64,000 nucleotides of DNA from Verrucomicrobiota bacterium (GTDB lineage Bacteria > Verrucomicrobiota > Verrucomicrobiia > Opitutales > Opitutaceae): contig JAEYWP010000007.1 in the NCBI GenBank assembly GCA_023428905.1, forward strand, positions 1 through 64,000, in the 5' to 3' direction. Below, piece by piece: positions 16,151 to 26,116 of this stretch (position 1 is its first letter; the number at the start of each line of letters is the position of its first letter). The position numbers and the translations under genes are program-made. The notes under the pieces are model-generated. The model saw only the letters and a program-made list of their open reading frames with translations. It searched no databases and was not told the DNA's origin.

Positions 16151-16185
16151 ACAACAAAAAGCCCGCGGGACTAAATCCGCGGGCT
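16151..16185 (-). terminator. intrinsic terminator (minus strand)
   Basis: A 9-bp stem AGCCCGCGG / CCGCGGGCT (16160-16168 and 16177-16185) with an 8-base loop is followed, reading leftwards, by TTTTTGTTGT. The T-run is only on the minus side, so it would stop transcription from the rng side before it enters the island. Confidence 0.65.
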
Positions 16186-16410
16186 AAGAGGCTGCAGTTC
16201 TTTGATTCGTGAGTTCTACTCTAATTGCAGAAGGTCTCGAGATTTTTTCCAGAGACGCTGGACATTATTTCGAGAATACCGACTTCAATTCCATCTGCTC
16301 GACTTTAATAGAGGCGCTCACCCGCGTCGGGGGACCGATGGGCAGCGTTTGCAAGGCCGGCGAGCGCGCGTCCGACCGGGTGCGTGACCCGTTCCCCGCC
16401 GTGTATCAAG

Positions 16411-16438
16411 GAAGAGGCCCGGCCTTGTGCGCCGGGCC
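16411..16438 (-). terminator. hairpin downstream of rng
   Basis: GGCCCGGC / GCCGGGCC (16416-16423 and 16431-16438) with loop CTTGTGC forms a strong hairpin about 70 bases past the rng stop. The tract after it on the minus strand (TCTTCCTTGA) is only moderately T-rich, so termination may be partial. Confidence 0.45.
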
Positions 16439-16510
16439 CCGAAGACGGAATCAAAACCGCCGAAAACAGAATTAATCCCGAAGAACGGAATTAAACCGGC
16501 TAACCAAACT

Positions 16511-18271
16511 TTACCGGTACTCCTCGCTGGTGATCGCGTTCACGATCTTGAAATTTTCGACGTGGTAGTTGAGGTCGGCGCGGAAGGCCAACTTCACTCC
16601 GAAGAGTTTTTCCATGCGCACGAGGAGCTCGGCGTCCTCGCTGCGCAGGCGCTCGAGGATGCTCGGGTGCACCAGGACGCGCAGGGAGTACTCCTTGCCG
16701 TCGTTGCGGGCCTGGAGGCGGCGCACCACGGAGGAGAGCTTGCGCTGGAGCTCAACCGACATGGTCGTGGCGGACTTTACGATACCGCGGCCGCGGCAGT
16801 AGGGGCAGTCGGTGTAGAGATTGGACGAGAGCGACTCCTGCTGGCGCTGGCGGGTCATCTGCATGATGCCCAGCTGGGAAATCGGCAGGATGTGGTTCTT
16901 GGCCTTATCCTCGGACATCGCCTGGACCATCTTCTCGTACACGGCGTTGCGGTGGCGCCGTTCCTTCATGTCGATGAAGTCGATGATGATCAGGCCGCCG
17001 AGGTTGCGGAGGCGGATCTGGCGCGCGATTTCCTGCGCGGCCTCCAGGTTCACGGCGTAGATCGTGTTCTTTTCGTCGCCGTGCCGGGACTTGTGCGACC
17101 CGGTGTTCACGTCGATCGCGATCAGGGCCTCCGTTTCGTCGATCACGATTTCACCGCCTGACGGCAGCGGCACCTTGCGCTGGAAGGTCTGCTCGATCTG
17201 GCGCTCGATGTTAAAGCGCTCGAAGATCGGGATGTTGTCTTTGTAGAGCGCGATCTTGCTGCGGGACCGCTTGCTGATCTGGCCCACCAGAGCCTGGGTG
17301 CGCGAGTGGTCCTCGGGATTGTCGATCAGGACGCGGTCCACCTCCTCGGTGAGGAAGTCGCGGACGGTGCGTTCGACCAAATCGGGCTCCTGGTAAAGGC
17401 AGGCGGGGGCCTTCTCCGACTGCATCCGGGACTGGATCGTGGCCCAGGTCTTGAGCAGGAGATGCAGGTCCCGCACGAAATAGCGGGTCTTCTTGCCCTC
17501 GCCGGCGGTGCGGACGATCACACCCATGCCCTCGGGGATGGTGAGTTCGTTGATCATCTGCTTGAGCCGCTGGCGCTCCTTCGGGTCCTCGATCTTGCGC
17601 GAGATGCCGCACTGGTCGGAGTAGGGCATGAGGACGAGGTAGCGCCCCGGGATGGCCAGATTGGTGGTGGTGCGCGGGCCCTTGGTGCCGATCGGGCCCT
17701 TGGTCACCTGGATGACAATGTCGGTGCCTGGAGGATACAGACCAGGGATGTCCTTGACCGTCGGCTCGCTGGTGCGCAGCGGGGCGTCCTTGCGTTTGTT
17801 GACGCGCACGACCTCCACGGAGGAGTCGGCGGCGGCCGGGAGCATGTCCCAGTAGTGCAGAAAGGCGTTTTTGCTGTAGCCGATGTCGACAAAGGCCGCC
17901 TTCAGGCCGGCGTCCAGATTCTTGATGCGGCCCTTGTAGATGCCGCCGACCATGCGGTTGTCGGAGTCGCGCTCGATTTCGAACTTCTCGAGGACGCCGT
18001 CGACGAGGAGGGCGACCCGCTTTTCAAGCGGCTCGGAGTTGATGATCAGTTCACGGAAGGACGTTTTTTCCTTCTTGAAGACGGAGAGGATCTTCTGGAG
18101 GAGCGGCCGCTGCTGGGCCCGTTCCTTTGCGCCGGCGCGCAGTTCGGACGGATCGACCGGATCCGGGGAGGTCTGGTGGGGAGCCTGGGTCAGCTCCTCG
18201 TCGTATTGGTCAGCGGGATCCGCTGGATTCGATCCGGCCACTCCGGAGTTGGGTTGGGAGGGTACGCTCAT
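16511..18271 (-). CDS. rng: ribonuclease G/E
   Basis: This is an endoribonuclease of the RNase E/G family, acting in rRNA maturation and mRNA decay. A 60-residue acidic, low-complexity N-terminus precedes the S1-type domain ([24 protein letters not shown], 109-132), which contains an inserted loop around 143-185. Catalytic Asp residues are visible as D387 (AIDVNTG) and D431 (IIIDFIDM), spaced 44 apart, close to D303/D346 of E. coli RNase E. A zinc-link motif, DCPYCRGRG, lies near residue 495. The 586-aa length is RNase G-like with no long C-terminal degradosome scaffold. It lies downstream of rodA with a 96-bp gap. Confidence 0.93.
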   Translation of the reverse strand: MSVPSQPNSGVAGSNPADPADQYDEELTQAPHQTSPDPVDPSELRAGAKERAQQRPLLQKILSVFKKEKTSFRELIINSEPLEKRVALLVDGVLEKFEIERDSDNRMVGGIYKGRIKNLDAGLKAAFVDIGYSKNAFLHYWDMLPAAADSSVEVVRVNKRKDAPLRTSEPTVKDIPGLYPPGTDIVIQVTKGPIGTKGPRTTTNLAIPGRYLVLMPYSDQCGISRKIEDPKERQRLKQMINELTIPEGMGVIVRTAGEGKKTRYFVRDLHLLLKTWATIQSRMQSEKAPACLYQEPDLVERTVRDFLTEEVDRVLIDNPEDHSRTQALVGQISKRSRSKIALYKDNIPIFERFNIERQIEQTFQRKVPLPSGGEIVIDETEALIAIDVNTGSHKSRHGDEKNTIYAVNLEAAQEIARQIRLRNLGGLIIIDFIDMKERRHRNAVYEKMVQAMSEDKAKNHILPISQLGIMQMTRQRQQESLSSNLYTDCPYCRGRGIVKSATTMSVELQRKLSSVVRRLQARNDGKEYSLRVLVHPSILERLRSEDAELLVRMEKLFGVKLAFRADLNYHVENFKIVNAITSEEYR

Positions 18272-18367
18272 GGTGCGTGTTGTCGTTGGTTTCGACGGGG
18301 CACCAGGGCGCGGGAGTTGTGGCGCAGGAAATCCCGGCAGGGCGGTCGATACGGCGAAGAAGGGATT

Positions 18368-19666
18368 TCATGCGAAATCCTTCCTGAAGCGGTAGACGCT
18401 CTGGACCAGTCCTTGCAGCAAGCAGCAACTAAGCACGAAGGAGCCACCGTAGCTGATGAAGGGAAGTGGTATGCCCGTGATGGGCACCAGCCCGATGGTC
18501 ATCGCGATGTTCACAAACACATGCACGGCGAAGAGCACGGTGACGCCGAGGGCGATCAAGGTGCCAAACCGGTCTCGGGCGAGACCTGCGATGCGTATGC
18601 CGTTGAACATCACTACTCCAAACAGGCTGAGAACCGTGAGGCTTCCCAAAAATCCTTTTTCCTCGGCGATGACCGAGGCGATAAAGTCGTTGTGCGCGAC
18701 CGCGCGCGGCAGATAGCCCAGCTGGGCCTGCGTCCCCTGCGTCCACCCCTTGCCTGTCAGTCCGCCCGAGCCCACCGAGATGAGCGATTGTTGGCGGTTC
18801 CAGGCAATGCCGGTGCCGGTGGGGTCGATCTTTTCGGGCGCAACGAAGGCGATGATGCGGTTGCGCTGATAGTCGTGAAAGGGGAACCAGGTCTCGGGCT
18901 CGTATTTGCCGCGGTCGGTCAGGTAGGAATAGCCCTTCGCCTCCATGAAACGCACGTAACTGTAGCTGTCCCAGGCGACTAGGCCGACGACCAGAAGGAA
19001 GGCTCCGAGTGCTGCCGCGAAGAATCGCGTGGAGAGTCCGGAGACGTACAGCATCGAAAACACAATGGGGGGCAGCACAATTGCCGATTTGAGATCGGGT
19101 TGGAAAAGGATCAATAGCATGGGGATGCCTGCCGCAAGAGCCAATTTCCCCAGGGTTCCCAACGATTCGCGGATGGTGCCAATCCGGGACCGCGCGAGCA
19201 GGCTCGCCACCATCAACAGCACCGCCGCTTTTGCCGTTTCGGAGGGCTGGTAGCTGAAGAACCCGAAATCCAGCCAGCGCTGGGCGCCGTATGCCTCCGT
19301 GCCGACGCCCGGGATGAGCACGAGCACCAGGGGCACCAGGCAGGCCAGGTAGAACCAGTGGGCCACGCTGAGCCAGAAACGGTAATGGACGAGGGAAACG
19401 AGGGTGTAGAGGCCGGCGCCGACTGCGAGGAAGAGGATCTGTTTGACCCAGTTCTGGCTTACCAGCGTCGTGATCCACTTGAGGCCGAGCTCTTTGGGTA
19501 GCTCAGGCTGCCCCGAATATTGCGCGCTGTAAATGAAGGCGACGCCAATGGAGCACAGGGCAAGCAGGGCCAGTGGCGTGACCAGATCGTACCGTTCGCG
19601 CGCCGTCCGCCGGAAGATCCGGACATATTCGGGCAGGGAACGAAGGCTGGCGACGAGGGAGGACAA
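18368..19666 (-). CDS. rodA: rod shape-determining protein RodA (SEDS glycosyltransferase)
   Basis: RodA polymerises peptidoglycan glycan strands during cell elongation, together with a class B penicillin-binding protein. The 432-aa sequence has about ten hydrophobic segments. Signatures are GAQRWLDFGFFSYQPSE, the SEDS loop motif; LFQPDLKSAIVLPPI; WTQGTQAQLGYLPRAVAHNDFI; and PITGIPLPFISYGGS near the C-terminus. The long PEKIDPTGTGIAWNRQQSLISVGSGGLTGKG loop is typical. The start is read as TTG at 19666, since no ATG or GTG fits better before the first membrane segment. It is followed by rng and preceded by the ligase-like gene. Confidence 0.92.
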   Translation of the reverse strand: MSSLVASLRSLPEYVRIFRRTARERYDLVTPLALLALCSIGVAFIYSAQYSGQPELPKELGLKWITTLVSQNWVKQILFLAVGAGLYTLVSLVHYRFWLSVAHWFYLACLVPLVLVLIPGVGTEAYGAQRWLDFGFFSYQPSETAKAAVLLMVASLLARSRIGTIRESLGTLGKLALAAGIPMLLILFQPDLKSAIVLPPIVFSMLYVSGLSTRFFAAALGAFLLVVGLVAWDSYSYVRFMEAKGYSYLTDRGKYEPETWFPFHDYQRNRIIAFVAPEKIDPTGTGIAWNRQQSLISVGSGGLTGKGWTQGTQAQLGYLPRAVAHNDFIASVIAEEKGFLGSLTVLSLFGVVMFNGIRIAGLARDRFGTLIALGVTVLFAVHVFVNIAMTIGLVPITGIPLPFISYGGSFVLSCCLLQGLVQSVYRFRKDFA

Positions 19667-19717
19667 CGCGGGGGACTGCGGTACCGTACGAGGGCCCCCG
19701 CCCAGGGCAAGATCACG

Positions 19718-21211
19718 TCATGAGGGATTGTGTGCAGCCGGGGAATGAGCGGTCCCCCCATCAGGCGAGAGGGCGCGCAGGCGCTCGAAGTTGCCCGCTC
19801 CCAAGGCGCTCCAGAACAGGACCGCGCCCATCGGGCCCTCCAGCACCACGCCAAAGCAGCTCGAGATAAAGATAACGCAGGCAACGCTCCACCAGCCCAG
19901 AGCATCGAGGGCGGCCGCACGATCCACGCCGGGAGCGGGACGGCGGACGGCGGAGAGGAGGGAATGCATGCCCATTCCCAGCGCCGCGGCCACGAACAAG
20001 ACCGCGGCGAGCCCGACGGCGCCGAGGCGGCCGATCATGGTGAAAACAATACTGTGCGGGCTTCTGGCGCTAAAGCTGTCGTCGGCCCGCAGGCCGTACG
20101 CGGAGACAAAACCTTCGGCCAAATTGTGGCCGAAACCCAGGCCCAGGAGGGGATTTGCCCGCCAGGTTTCCTCGGCCACGGACTTCCACCAGATCTGGCG
20201 AAACTGGTTGTTCGCCCCGGAATCGGCGCTCTCTTCGCTGCGGTAAACGCGCGTGCCCTCGAAATCGAACATCGAGACCACGTGTTCGTAGACCGCATAC
20301 GCCTTGGTGTCGGTGAATTGTCGCGAACCCACGGCGGCGTCGAGGCCGACCCCAAAAACACCGATCAAGGCGGCCACCCCCAACAGCTTCAACGGCCTCC
20401 ACAGCCGCGCCCAACTCCAGCCGCCGGTGACGACCAGCAGGCCCAGCATCCCGGCGCGGGAGAGCCAGGCCAGGCCGGCAAACAGGGACGCCACCGCGGA
20501 GAGTTTTACCCAGGGGCGGCGCCCGGCGGGCCGGCTGAGGAGAAAGAAACTCGCGCTGAAGAGGAAGGTCGCGACCAGGTCGTTCTTTTGATAAATCAGG
20601 GGGACGCCGCGAAAGGTCAGGGTCTCCAGGAAAAAGTCTGGGGCGAGATTGTACAGCAGCGAGACCAGAGGAAGGACGATGCAGCCAAAGGTCATGCAGC
20701 CGCGTATCCATTGCGCGGAGCCGGGATGGCGCATCGCGGCCTGCGTGATAAAAAAGAATCCGGCGTAGTAGATGGTCGCGAAATCACGGATCGCGGCCGC
20801 TCCCCAGGTGCCAAAGTCGTGCCAGATGCGCAGGCAGCCCACTGCGATCCAGGCGGCGGCCGCGGCGTTGAACAGGTCCTTCTCCACCGGCACACGCCGG
20901 GCAATGGCGCCCCGGACGACAAGAAAGCCCACGCCCAGGCCGAGGCCGATCTCGCCCAGGAAAAGCGGTGCATTGCCCACCAGGGAAAGCTGCGCGAAAC
21001 CGCGGTTGCCGATCAGGTATCCGGCGAGAAGGAAACCGACCACCAGCGCTTCCGGGAGCGGAGCGCCAAACCACTCCAAGGCAATCAGGAGCAGGAGCCC
21101 CGCCCCGGCGAGGGCGAGCAGGTAGTTCCCAGAGGCGATCTGCCAGCCGAGCACCAGGGCGAGGAGGAGAGCGCCCGCCGTGGCCAGCTGTAGGCGCAGC
21201 GCCGGTTGCAT
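19718..21211 (-). CDS. O-antigen ligase/polymerase-like membrane protein
   Basis: This polytopic 497-aa inner-membrane protein fits the Wzy_C/WaaL group, which joins or polymerises polysaccharide repeats on a lipid carrier. At least ten hydrophobic segments are visible, starting LQLATAGALLLALVLGW. A long periplasmic loop with QIWWKSVAEETWRANPLLGLGFGHN, followed by SPHSIVFTMIGRLGAVG, matches the NP..G.G....HN....G pattern of the family. The frame is open to 21640, but the upstream part reads through the neighbouring glycosyltransferase in another frame, so ATG 21211 is used. It follows a GT2 gene by 7 bases. The polymer it handles is unknown. Confidence 0.8.
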   Translation of the reverse strand: MQPALRLQLATAGALLLALVLGWQIASGNYLLALAGAGLLLLIALEWFGAPLPEALVVGFLLAGYLIGNRGFAQLSLVGNAPLFLGEIGLGLGVGFLVVRGAIARRVPVEKDLFNAAAAAWIAVGCLRIWHDFGTWGAAAIRDFATIYYAGFFFITQAAMRHPGSAQWIRGCMTFGCIVLPLVSLLYNLAPDFFLETLTFRGVPLIYQKNDLVATFLFSASFFLLSRPAGRRPWVKLSAVASLFAGLAWLSRAGMLGLLVVTGGWSWARLWRPLKLLGVAALIGVFGVGLDAAVGSRQFTDTKAYAVYEHVVSMFDFEGTRVYRSEESADSGANNQFRQIWWKSVAEETWRANPLLGLGFGHNLAEGFVSAYGLRADDSFSARSPHSIVFTMIGRLGAVGLAAVLFVAAALGMGMHSLLSAVRRPAPGVDRAAALDALGWWSVACVIFISSCFGVVLEGPMGAVLFWSALGAGNFERLRALSPDGGTAHSPAAHNPS

Positions 21212-21218
21212 GGCGCGA

Positions 21219-22103
21219 TTACATCCCCGAGCGGCGCGGAGGAGGCAAGCTCCGGCGAGCGCGTGACGTCGCCCGCCACCAGCTCCATTGCCAGGCGATC
21301 CCGCGGCTGACTCCCAGGACCGAGCCGGCGACAGCGCCGTAACGCAGACGCAAATACGCACGCTGCGTCGCGAGTCGAAAGGGAGAACGTTTTGACCGGA
21401 AGACCTCCGGCCAGGAACGGATCCCTCCGCCGGGGTCCTGGACATAGTCTGACACCGCCACCGGCCGGGGTGCGTAGTGGACCAAACGCGCCCGCGCCGC
21501 ACCGAGCAGAAGGCAGGGCAGGCCGGCCCGACTCGCTTTGAGCGTGTAAGCGGTGTCCCCGTAATAGTGCGGAAAGGCGTACGGATCGGGCCCTCCCAAA
21601 CGCTCCCAGGCGACACGAGGGATCCGCACGCAAAAGCCACTGAGACCGTCCACTGCCGCAGCCCGCCCTCCCGGATCGGAGCAGGGCACCCTGCCCGAAA
21701 AAGCGGTGGGGACCGGAGCCCCCGTCTCGGCGTTCACGCAAACGGGAGCCACCAGGGCACGGGGTCCTCCCGGACCGCCTTCAGCTGCCGCCTCCAGCGC
21801 GGCCAGGGTCCCCGGGTCGGGAAGGCAGTCGTCGTTTAGCCAATACACCGCCTCGGCCCCGCCGGCAAACGCGGCCTCCATCCCCAGCGCGATCGCCCCC
21901 GTCCACCATAGGTCGCCAGTTCCGGGGAGCAGGGCCACCTCGGGGAAAGCCTGCCGGATGGCAGTGCTGGTGCCATCGGTCGAACCGTCATCAATCACCA
22001 GGACCCGCCCGGGGTGCAGGTCCCCCTGGAGCTGGAGGTGTCGGAGACAGGCCAGGGTGATCTCCCTTCGGTTGTGGACCGGGATGAGGATGCGGTCCTT
22101 CAT
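21219..22103 (-). CDS. glycosyltransferase family 2
   Basis: This cytoplasmic GT-A-fold glycosyltransferase has 294 aa. N-terminal features are ILIPVHNRREITLACLRHL and VLVIDDGSTDGTS (nucleotide-sugar binding), followed by YWLNDDCLPD (the DXD-like metal site) near residue 90. A GLSGFCVRIPRVAWERLGGPDPYAFPHYYGDTAYTLKA block typical of rhamnosyl- or galactofuranosyl-type enzymes follows. The ATG at 22103 overlaps the preceding flippase stop in ATGA, so it is translated as part of the polysaccharide operon. The C-terminus is very basic and Arg-rich. Donor and acceptor sugars cannot be told. Confidence 0.85.
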   Translation of the reverse strand: MKDRILIPVHNRREITLACLRHLQLQGDLHPGRVLVIDDGSTDGTSTAIRQAFPEVALLPGTGDLWWTGAIALGMEAAFAGGAEAVYWLNDDCLPDPGTLAALEAAAEGGPGGPRALVAPVCVNAETGAPVPTAFSGRVPCSDPGGRAAAVDGLSGFCVRIPRVAWERLGGPDPYAFPHYYGDTAYTLKASRAGLPCLLLGAARARLVHYAPRPVAVSDYVQDPGGGIRSWPEVFRSKRSPFRLATQRAYLRLRYGAVAGSVLGVSRGIAWQWSWWRATSRARRSLPPPRRSGM

Positions 22104-23407
22104 CGGCGTCGGGGAAGGGTGAGGCCCCGCAGCAGCAGGGCGCCTCCCTGCCAGCGGGCAAACGCGGCGCTGTCCCGCCAGGCGAGGGAGGACAGCAGAT
22201 GGGTCGTTGACAGCGCCACCAAGGTGGCCGCCGCGGCGCCGGCGGACCCGAAGTCCCGGATCCACCAGGCGGCGAGGAGGAGGTTGAGAAGTCCACCGAG
22301 TGAATACGCGGTGAGAAGGCGCTGCATTCGGCCGGCGCCGACCCACCACTCGTAACGCACCAGCCCGCTCCCGAGCGGCAACAGGCAGGCGCCGAGCAGC
22401 CGGAGGGTGTTTTCGCTGCCGGCGTAGTCACCGCCGAACAACCCGCGCACGATCCACGGCGCACCGGCGAGCGCGGCACCGCCCACGGCCCAGGCCACGA
22501 GGGCGACGCGACTCAGGACCGCGCGCATCGTGGCCTCTTGCTGGGCAGGCGTGCCTGCCCGTGCGACTGCGATTTGCGGCACCTGGGTGGTCACGAGGGC
22601 AGTGAGGACAAAGGAGCCGAGTTCAAAGATGCGACCCGCGGCGGCGAAATGTCCGGCCTCGCGCGGGTCGGCCAGCCAGACCAGCAGGGCCTGATTGACC
22701 TGGGTAAATCCCACCGCGAGGAGGTTGACCCCGAGCAGCGGCCAGCAGGCCGAAAGCCACCGCCGCGCGCGCGCGCCCTGCCAGACCAGCCGCGCCTCCG
22801 TCGAAGCGAGTTTACGCCACCACCGGAGCAGGAGAAGGGCGCTCAGGGGGCCCTCGAGGACGATGGCCGCGGCAAACCACGGCAGCGGTGCGCCGCCAAG
22901 GATGAGGGCGGCGCGAAGCAGCGCGGAAAACACAAAGGCGGCGTTCTGCGCCAGCGTGGTGTATTCCATTTTGAGCCGCGCCTGGAACCAGAGGTCGATC
23001 GTCAGCGGCACATGCGTGACAAGCATCGCCGCCGCCACGAGCCAGGTGATGCGCGTGGCGGGGTCGCGCAGGAACAGGGCCACCGCCAGAAACCCGTAGG
23101 CAAGAAGTCCGGCGGCAAGCCGGAGGCCCAGGCAGGTGCCGAGGATTCCGGGGGCTTGCGCGGGTTCGCGGAGCAGTTCCTGTCGCACCACGCTGTCCAG
23201 CCCGAGGCCCACCACCGCCATGCCCAGCAGCGCCAGCGCCAGGGCGGAATTCAGCACTCCATAGTCCGCCGGGCCGAGGTGTCGCGCCATCCAGACGCCG
23301 ATCAGCATGCCGACGGCGCCACGGAAGAGACGGCCCCCGACCAGCCACGCAAAGTTCGTGAGGGGGCGGGAGGGGCCCGCGTCAGTGCTCGGCACAGGGG
23401 GTGGCAT
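22100..23407 (-). CDS. oligosaccharide flippase (Wzx/MATE-like)
   Basis: This is a 435-aa membrane protein of the polysaccharide-transporter (MOP) superfamily, which flips lipid-linked sugar repeats to the periplasm. It starts NFAWLVGGRLFRGAVGMLIGVWMARHLGPADYGVLN, the standard first-helix signature of Wzx proteins, and has about twelve hydrophobic segments. It is the first gene of a minus-strand operon, flippase-GT2-ligase-rodA-rng, and has a divergent GT gene 105 bp upstream. The start ATG 23407 puts about 20 residues before the first helix. Substrate unknown. Confidence 0.88.
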   Translation of the reverse strand: MPPPVPSTDAGPSRPLTNFAWLVGGRLFRGAVGMLIGVWMARHLGPADYGVLNSALALALLGMAVVGLGLDSVVRQELLREPAQAPGILGTCLGLRLAAGLLAYGFLAVALFLRDPATRITWLVAAAMLVTHVPLTIDLWFQARLKMEYTTLAQNAAFVFSALLRAALILGGAPLPWFAAAIVLEGPLSALLLLRWWRKLASTEARLVWQGARARRWLSACWPLLGVNLLAVGFTQVNQALLVWLADPREAGHFAAAGRIFELGSFVLTALVTTQVPQIAVARAGTPAQQEATMRAVLSRVALVAWAVGGAALAGAPWIVRGLFGGDYAGSENTLRLLGACLLPLGSGLVRYEWWVGAGRMQRLLTAYSLGGLLNLLLAAWWIRDFGSAGAAAATLVALSTTHLLSSLAWRDSAAFARWQGGALLLRGLTLPRRR

Positions 23408-23512
23408 CGGCGGCGCAGTGAAGCCGGGTGTATCCAGCTTGTCAGCAATTCCGGAGCTTCGGCCGCCGTCTTTTCAATTTACCCCGCCGCCGATGTTCCT
23501 GATCCTGCCCCG

Positions 23513-24658
23513 GTGCCCGTCACCCTTGCCGTGTCGATGCTCTGCGAGAATCCGTTCCGGCGGACCGGCCTGAGCACGCTTTTTTCGGAATTCGTCCGAC
23601 ACGGACTGAGGACCCATCCGCAGGTCAACTGGTTGCTCTTTTGCGGGGCGGCGCAACCGATCGACGTGATGGATGCCCGCGTGCGCCGGGTGGACCATTT
23701 CCCCTCTAATGAGCACCGTCGGCAGCGGCTGGCGGCCGATCACTTCCAGGTGGGCCCGGCGGCGAGACGGCTGGGTGCCGATGCCCTCCTCACCGTGGGA
23801 TTTGTCCCCCTGCGCGCGCCCGTGCCCGTGATCATGCAGGTGTTCTCGCTTCACCATCTGGGCGGCGGCGGCGGGTGGCGTGGATGGTACCGGCGTCGCG
23901 CCCTTTCGAACGGTCTCAACCGGGCCCGGCTGGTGATTGCCAACTCGGAATGGACGACGGAACGGCTCCGGCATTTTTATCCCGCGGTCAGTCCCCGCCT
24001 CCTCACCAGTCCCGAGGGATTGCAGCGCGAGCGTTTCTCTCCCGCGGAGGGCCTGGCATCCCTGCCCGAAGCCCGCGCGGCGCTTGCGTTGCCGCCCCGT
24101 TACCTCCTTTGGTCGTCCAATTTTTATCGCTACAAACGCGCTGAGGCCGCCCTCGCGGTGTACGCCGCGCTGCCTGGCGAGACGCGCCAGTCCCTGCCGC
24201 TAGTCCTGATCGGCGGCGATTGGGAAGGCGGCCTGGAGCGGGTGCGAGCGGAGGCACGCCGCCTCGGCGTCGAGGGACAGACCCGGTTTCTCGGGTGGAT
24301 CGACGACCGATGGCTGCCAGCCTGTTATGCCGGTGCGCACGCCCTCGTCCTCTCCACCGCGGAGGAAACGTTTGGGCGCAGCGTGCTGGAGGCAATGGCG
24401 TGTGGCTGCCCGGGCGTGCTCCAGGACCTGCCGGTCCTGCGGGAGGTGGCGGGGGACGCCGCCCGGTATGTCGATTTTCTGGATACGCCGGCGGCGGCGG
24501 GGATGCTGGAGCAGGTCTGCGCGGATGCGCACCTGCGCGACCGCCTGGCCAGGGCGGGGCTCGAACGGGCGGAACGGTTTAGCTTCGAACGTCTCGCCCG
24601 GGAGCGCCTGGACGCCATCCTCGCAGCGGTGGCACCGAGTCCACCCGTGACCGGATAA
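23513..24658 (+). CDS. glycosyltransferase family 1 / GT4-like
   Basis: This 381-aa GT-B-fold enzyme has a C-terminal donor-binding half with SNFYRYKRAEAALAVYAAL, RFLGWIDDRWLPACYAGAHALVLSTAEETFGRSVLEAMACGCPGVLQDLPVLREVAG. The E-x7-E motif (EETFGRSVLE) and AMACGCP are typical of glycosyltransferase group 1. The N-terminal half carries VFSLHHLGGGGGWRGWYRR. GTG 23513 is taken as the start because no in-frame ATG precedes the MLCENPFRRTGLS segment (a later in-frame ATG exists at 23537). It is divergent from the flippase operon and convergent with the second flippase. It probably adds a sugar to the same polymer. Confidence 0.85.
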   Translation: MPVTLAVSMLCENPFRRTGLSTLFSEFVRHGLRTHPQVNWLLFCGAAQPIDVMDARVRRVDHFPSNEHRRQRLAADHFQVGPAARRLGADALLTVGFVPLRAPVPVIMQVFSLHHLGGGGGWRGWYRRRALSNGLNRARLVIANSEWTTERLRHFYPAVSPRLLTSPEGLQRERFSPAEGLASLPEARAALALPPRYLLWSSNFYRYKRAEAALAVYAALPGETRQSLPLVLIGGDWEGGLERVRAEARRLGVEGQTRFLGWIDDRWLPACYAGAHALVLSTAEETFGRSVLEAMACGCPGVLQDLPVLREVAGDAARYVDFLDTPAAAGMLEQVCADAHLRDRLARAGLERAERFSFERLARERLDAILAAVAPSPPVTG

Positions 24659-24703
24659 TGGATACGCGTGGAGCGCGGCGACCCTCTGCGCCGCAGGTCC
24701 TTG

Positions 24704-26116
24704 TCAGAGTTGGGTCTGGGCGGCAGTGGCGGCGGCCTCGGCGGCGGCGGCCTCAGGCGCCACGGTCGCCGGCAGCACGGGGAGGGATTTCGCGGGAGCC
24801 GCGGGTGGCGTCCGGCGGCGCCAAAGTGGGGCGAGGAGGAGGGCGTCGAGCTGGGCGCGGGCGACAGGGCGGGCATCGGCCCAGGCGAAGGTGGCGACCA
24901 CCTGGCTGGTGCAGAGGGCGAGCAGCGTGCCAATGGCGGCCCCCGGCGCGCCCCACTGCACCATTAGGATCGAACTGAGCACCGCTGCCATAACGATCCC
25001 GGCAGCCTGGGTGAGGCGGTTGCGCCGGGCCTGCACCGGATCGATCCATTCCGCGGCGCGGACCAGGCCGAGGGCAAAGGGCACCAGGCACACGCCCGCG
25101 GCGGCGAAGGTGAGCGCGGAACCTGCGAACTCGGGGCCGAAACAAAGCGGAGCGATCCAGCGGGAGAGGCCTGCCAGAACCGCTGCCGCCAGCCAGGCCC
25201 AGGCGACCAACCTGGCTTGGGCGAGGGAAAGCAGGGACGGTCCCTCCTTGGGGACGGGGACGCTGGCGACCGCCTTGGAGTGGAAAAGCCAATACGCGCC
25301 GAGCGCGTAGGCGAGGCACTCAAAAAGCAGGAGGGCAGCGCCGTAGCGTCCGGCGTCGGCGGCGCTGCAGAGCAGGGCGAGGAGCACCTGGTGCAGCGGC
25401 AGGAGGGCAAGGGCGAGGAAGGCCGGCCCTGCGTCGCGCCAGGCGGTGGAGAGCCAGCGCCGGGCGAGGGCGGGATCCCAGCCAAAGGCTTCATCGGCAG
25501 GCGCGAGCCGCCCGTGGGCGTAAAAGAGGACCAGGGCGGAGAGGGTCGCTTCGAGGGCGAGCGAGGCCGCGAACCACACCGCGGGAGCCCCGGAAAACAC
25601 CAGCCCCACGCGAAGGAGGACGAGGGCGCCAAAGCCGGTGTAGGTCGTGGCCTGGACGTAGCGGACCTGACCCAGATGCGTCAGCCAGGCTGCCAGGCTA
25701 TGGGGCGACTGCAGGAACCAGGCGAGGCCGGCGACAAGCCAGACCGCGCGCTGCCCGGTGGCGCCACCGGGCGCGAAGAGAAAAAGGGCGCCATACACCA
25801 CCCCTGCCATCGCGACCCGCAGGGCCATCGCCGTGCCGAGTACCACCGCTGCCTCGCTGGGCTTGGCCGCCAGGTCTGATTTCACCTGGCGTTCGATACC
25901 CAGGTCCACTGCGGTCGAAAGCAGGGCTACAAGGGCGAACCCGGAGGCCAGGGCGCCGAAGTCGTCGACCCCTAACGTTCGTGCCACCAGCACACCCACA
26001 ACGGTGGTGAGGAGCACACGGACGTTTTCGTAGGCGAACCAACGATAACGCGGCTGGGAATCCGGGGCGGGAGATGGCGGGGTTGGGGTGGGGTCCATGG
26101 ATATGACGCGTGTCAT
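24704..26116 (-). CDS. second oligosaccharide flippase-like membrane protein
   Basis: This is another Wzx/MOP-type transporter of about 470 aa, with an N-terminal signature YENVRVLLTTVVGVLVARTLGVDDFGALASGFALVAL and about twelve hydrophobic segments. It resembles the flippase at 22100 in layout but not closely in sequence. The C-terminal 40 residues are an Ala/Pro-rich cytoplasmic tail (PVLPATVAPEAAAAEAAATAAQTQL). ATG 26116 is chosen because GGAG lies 8 bases upstream; alternative ATGs are at 26158 and 26098. It is divergent from the exosortase gene. Two flippases near each other suggest two polymers or two lipid-linked substrates. Confidence 0.85.
   Translation of the reverse strand: MTRVISMDPTPTPPSPAPDSQPRYRWFAYENVRVLLTTVVGVLVARTLGVDDFGALASGFALVALLSTAVDLGIERQVKSDLAAKPSEAAVVLGTAMALRVAMAGVVYGALFLFAPGGATGQRAVWLVAGLAWFLQSPHSLAAWLTHLGQVRYVQATTYTGFGALVLLRVGLVFSGAPAVWFAASLALEATLSALVLFYAHGRLAPADEAFGWDPALARRWLSTAWRDAGPAFLALALLPLHQVLLALLCSAADAGRYGAALLLFECLAYALGAYWLFHSKAVASVPVPKEGPSLLSLAQARLVAWAWLAAAVLAGLSRWIAPLCFGPEFAGSALTFAAAGVCLVPFALGLVRAAEWIDPVQARRNRLTQAAGIVMAAVLSSILMVQWGAPGAAIGTLLALCTSQVVATFAWADARPVARAQLDALLLAPLWRRRTPPAAPAKSLPVLPATVAPEAAAAEAAATAAQTQL

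Larger units (their letters stand above)
16014..16510. other. 497-bp non-coding interval between the island and rng
   Basis: No credible gene is visible. The interval holds a CAGTGACG / CGTCACTG inverted pair (16045-16052 and 16087-16094) and two terminator hairpins facing the minus strand, listed separately. It marks the right edge of the defence island; no clear direct repeat or transposon end could be found by eye. Confidence 0.5.

Noticed and set aside
18200..18260. tRNA-like GGATCGAATCC stretch, read in the rng N-terminus as SGVAGSNPA.
   Set aside because: No acceptor stem, anticodon arm or D arm can be folded around it, so it is a chance resemblance.
22538..23512. A long plus-strand frame joined to the GT4-like gene, about 325 extra codons.
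   Set aside because: It runs antisense to the flippase and is a GC-driven shadow; the glycosyltransferase begins near 23513.
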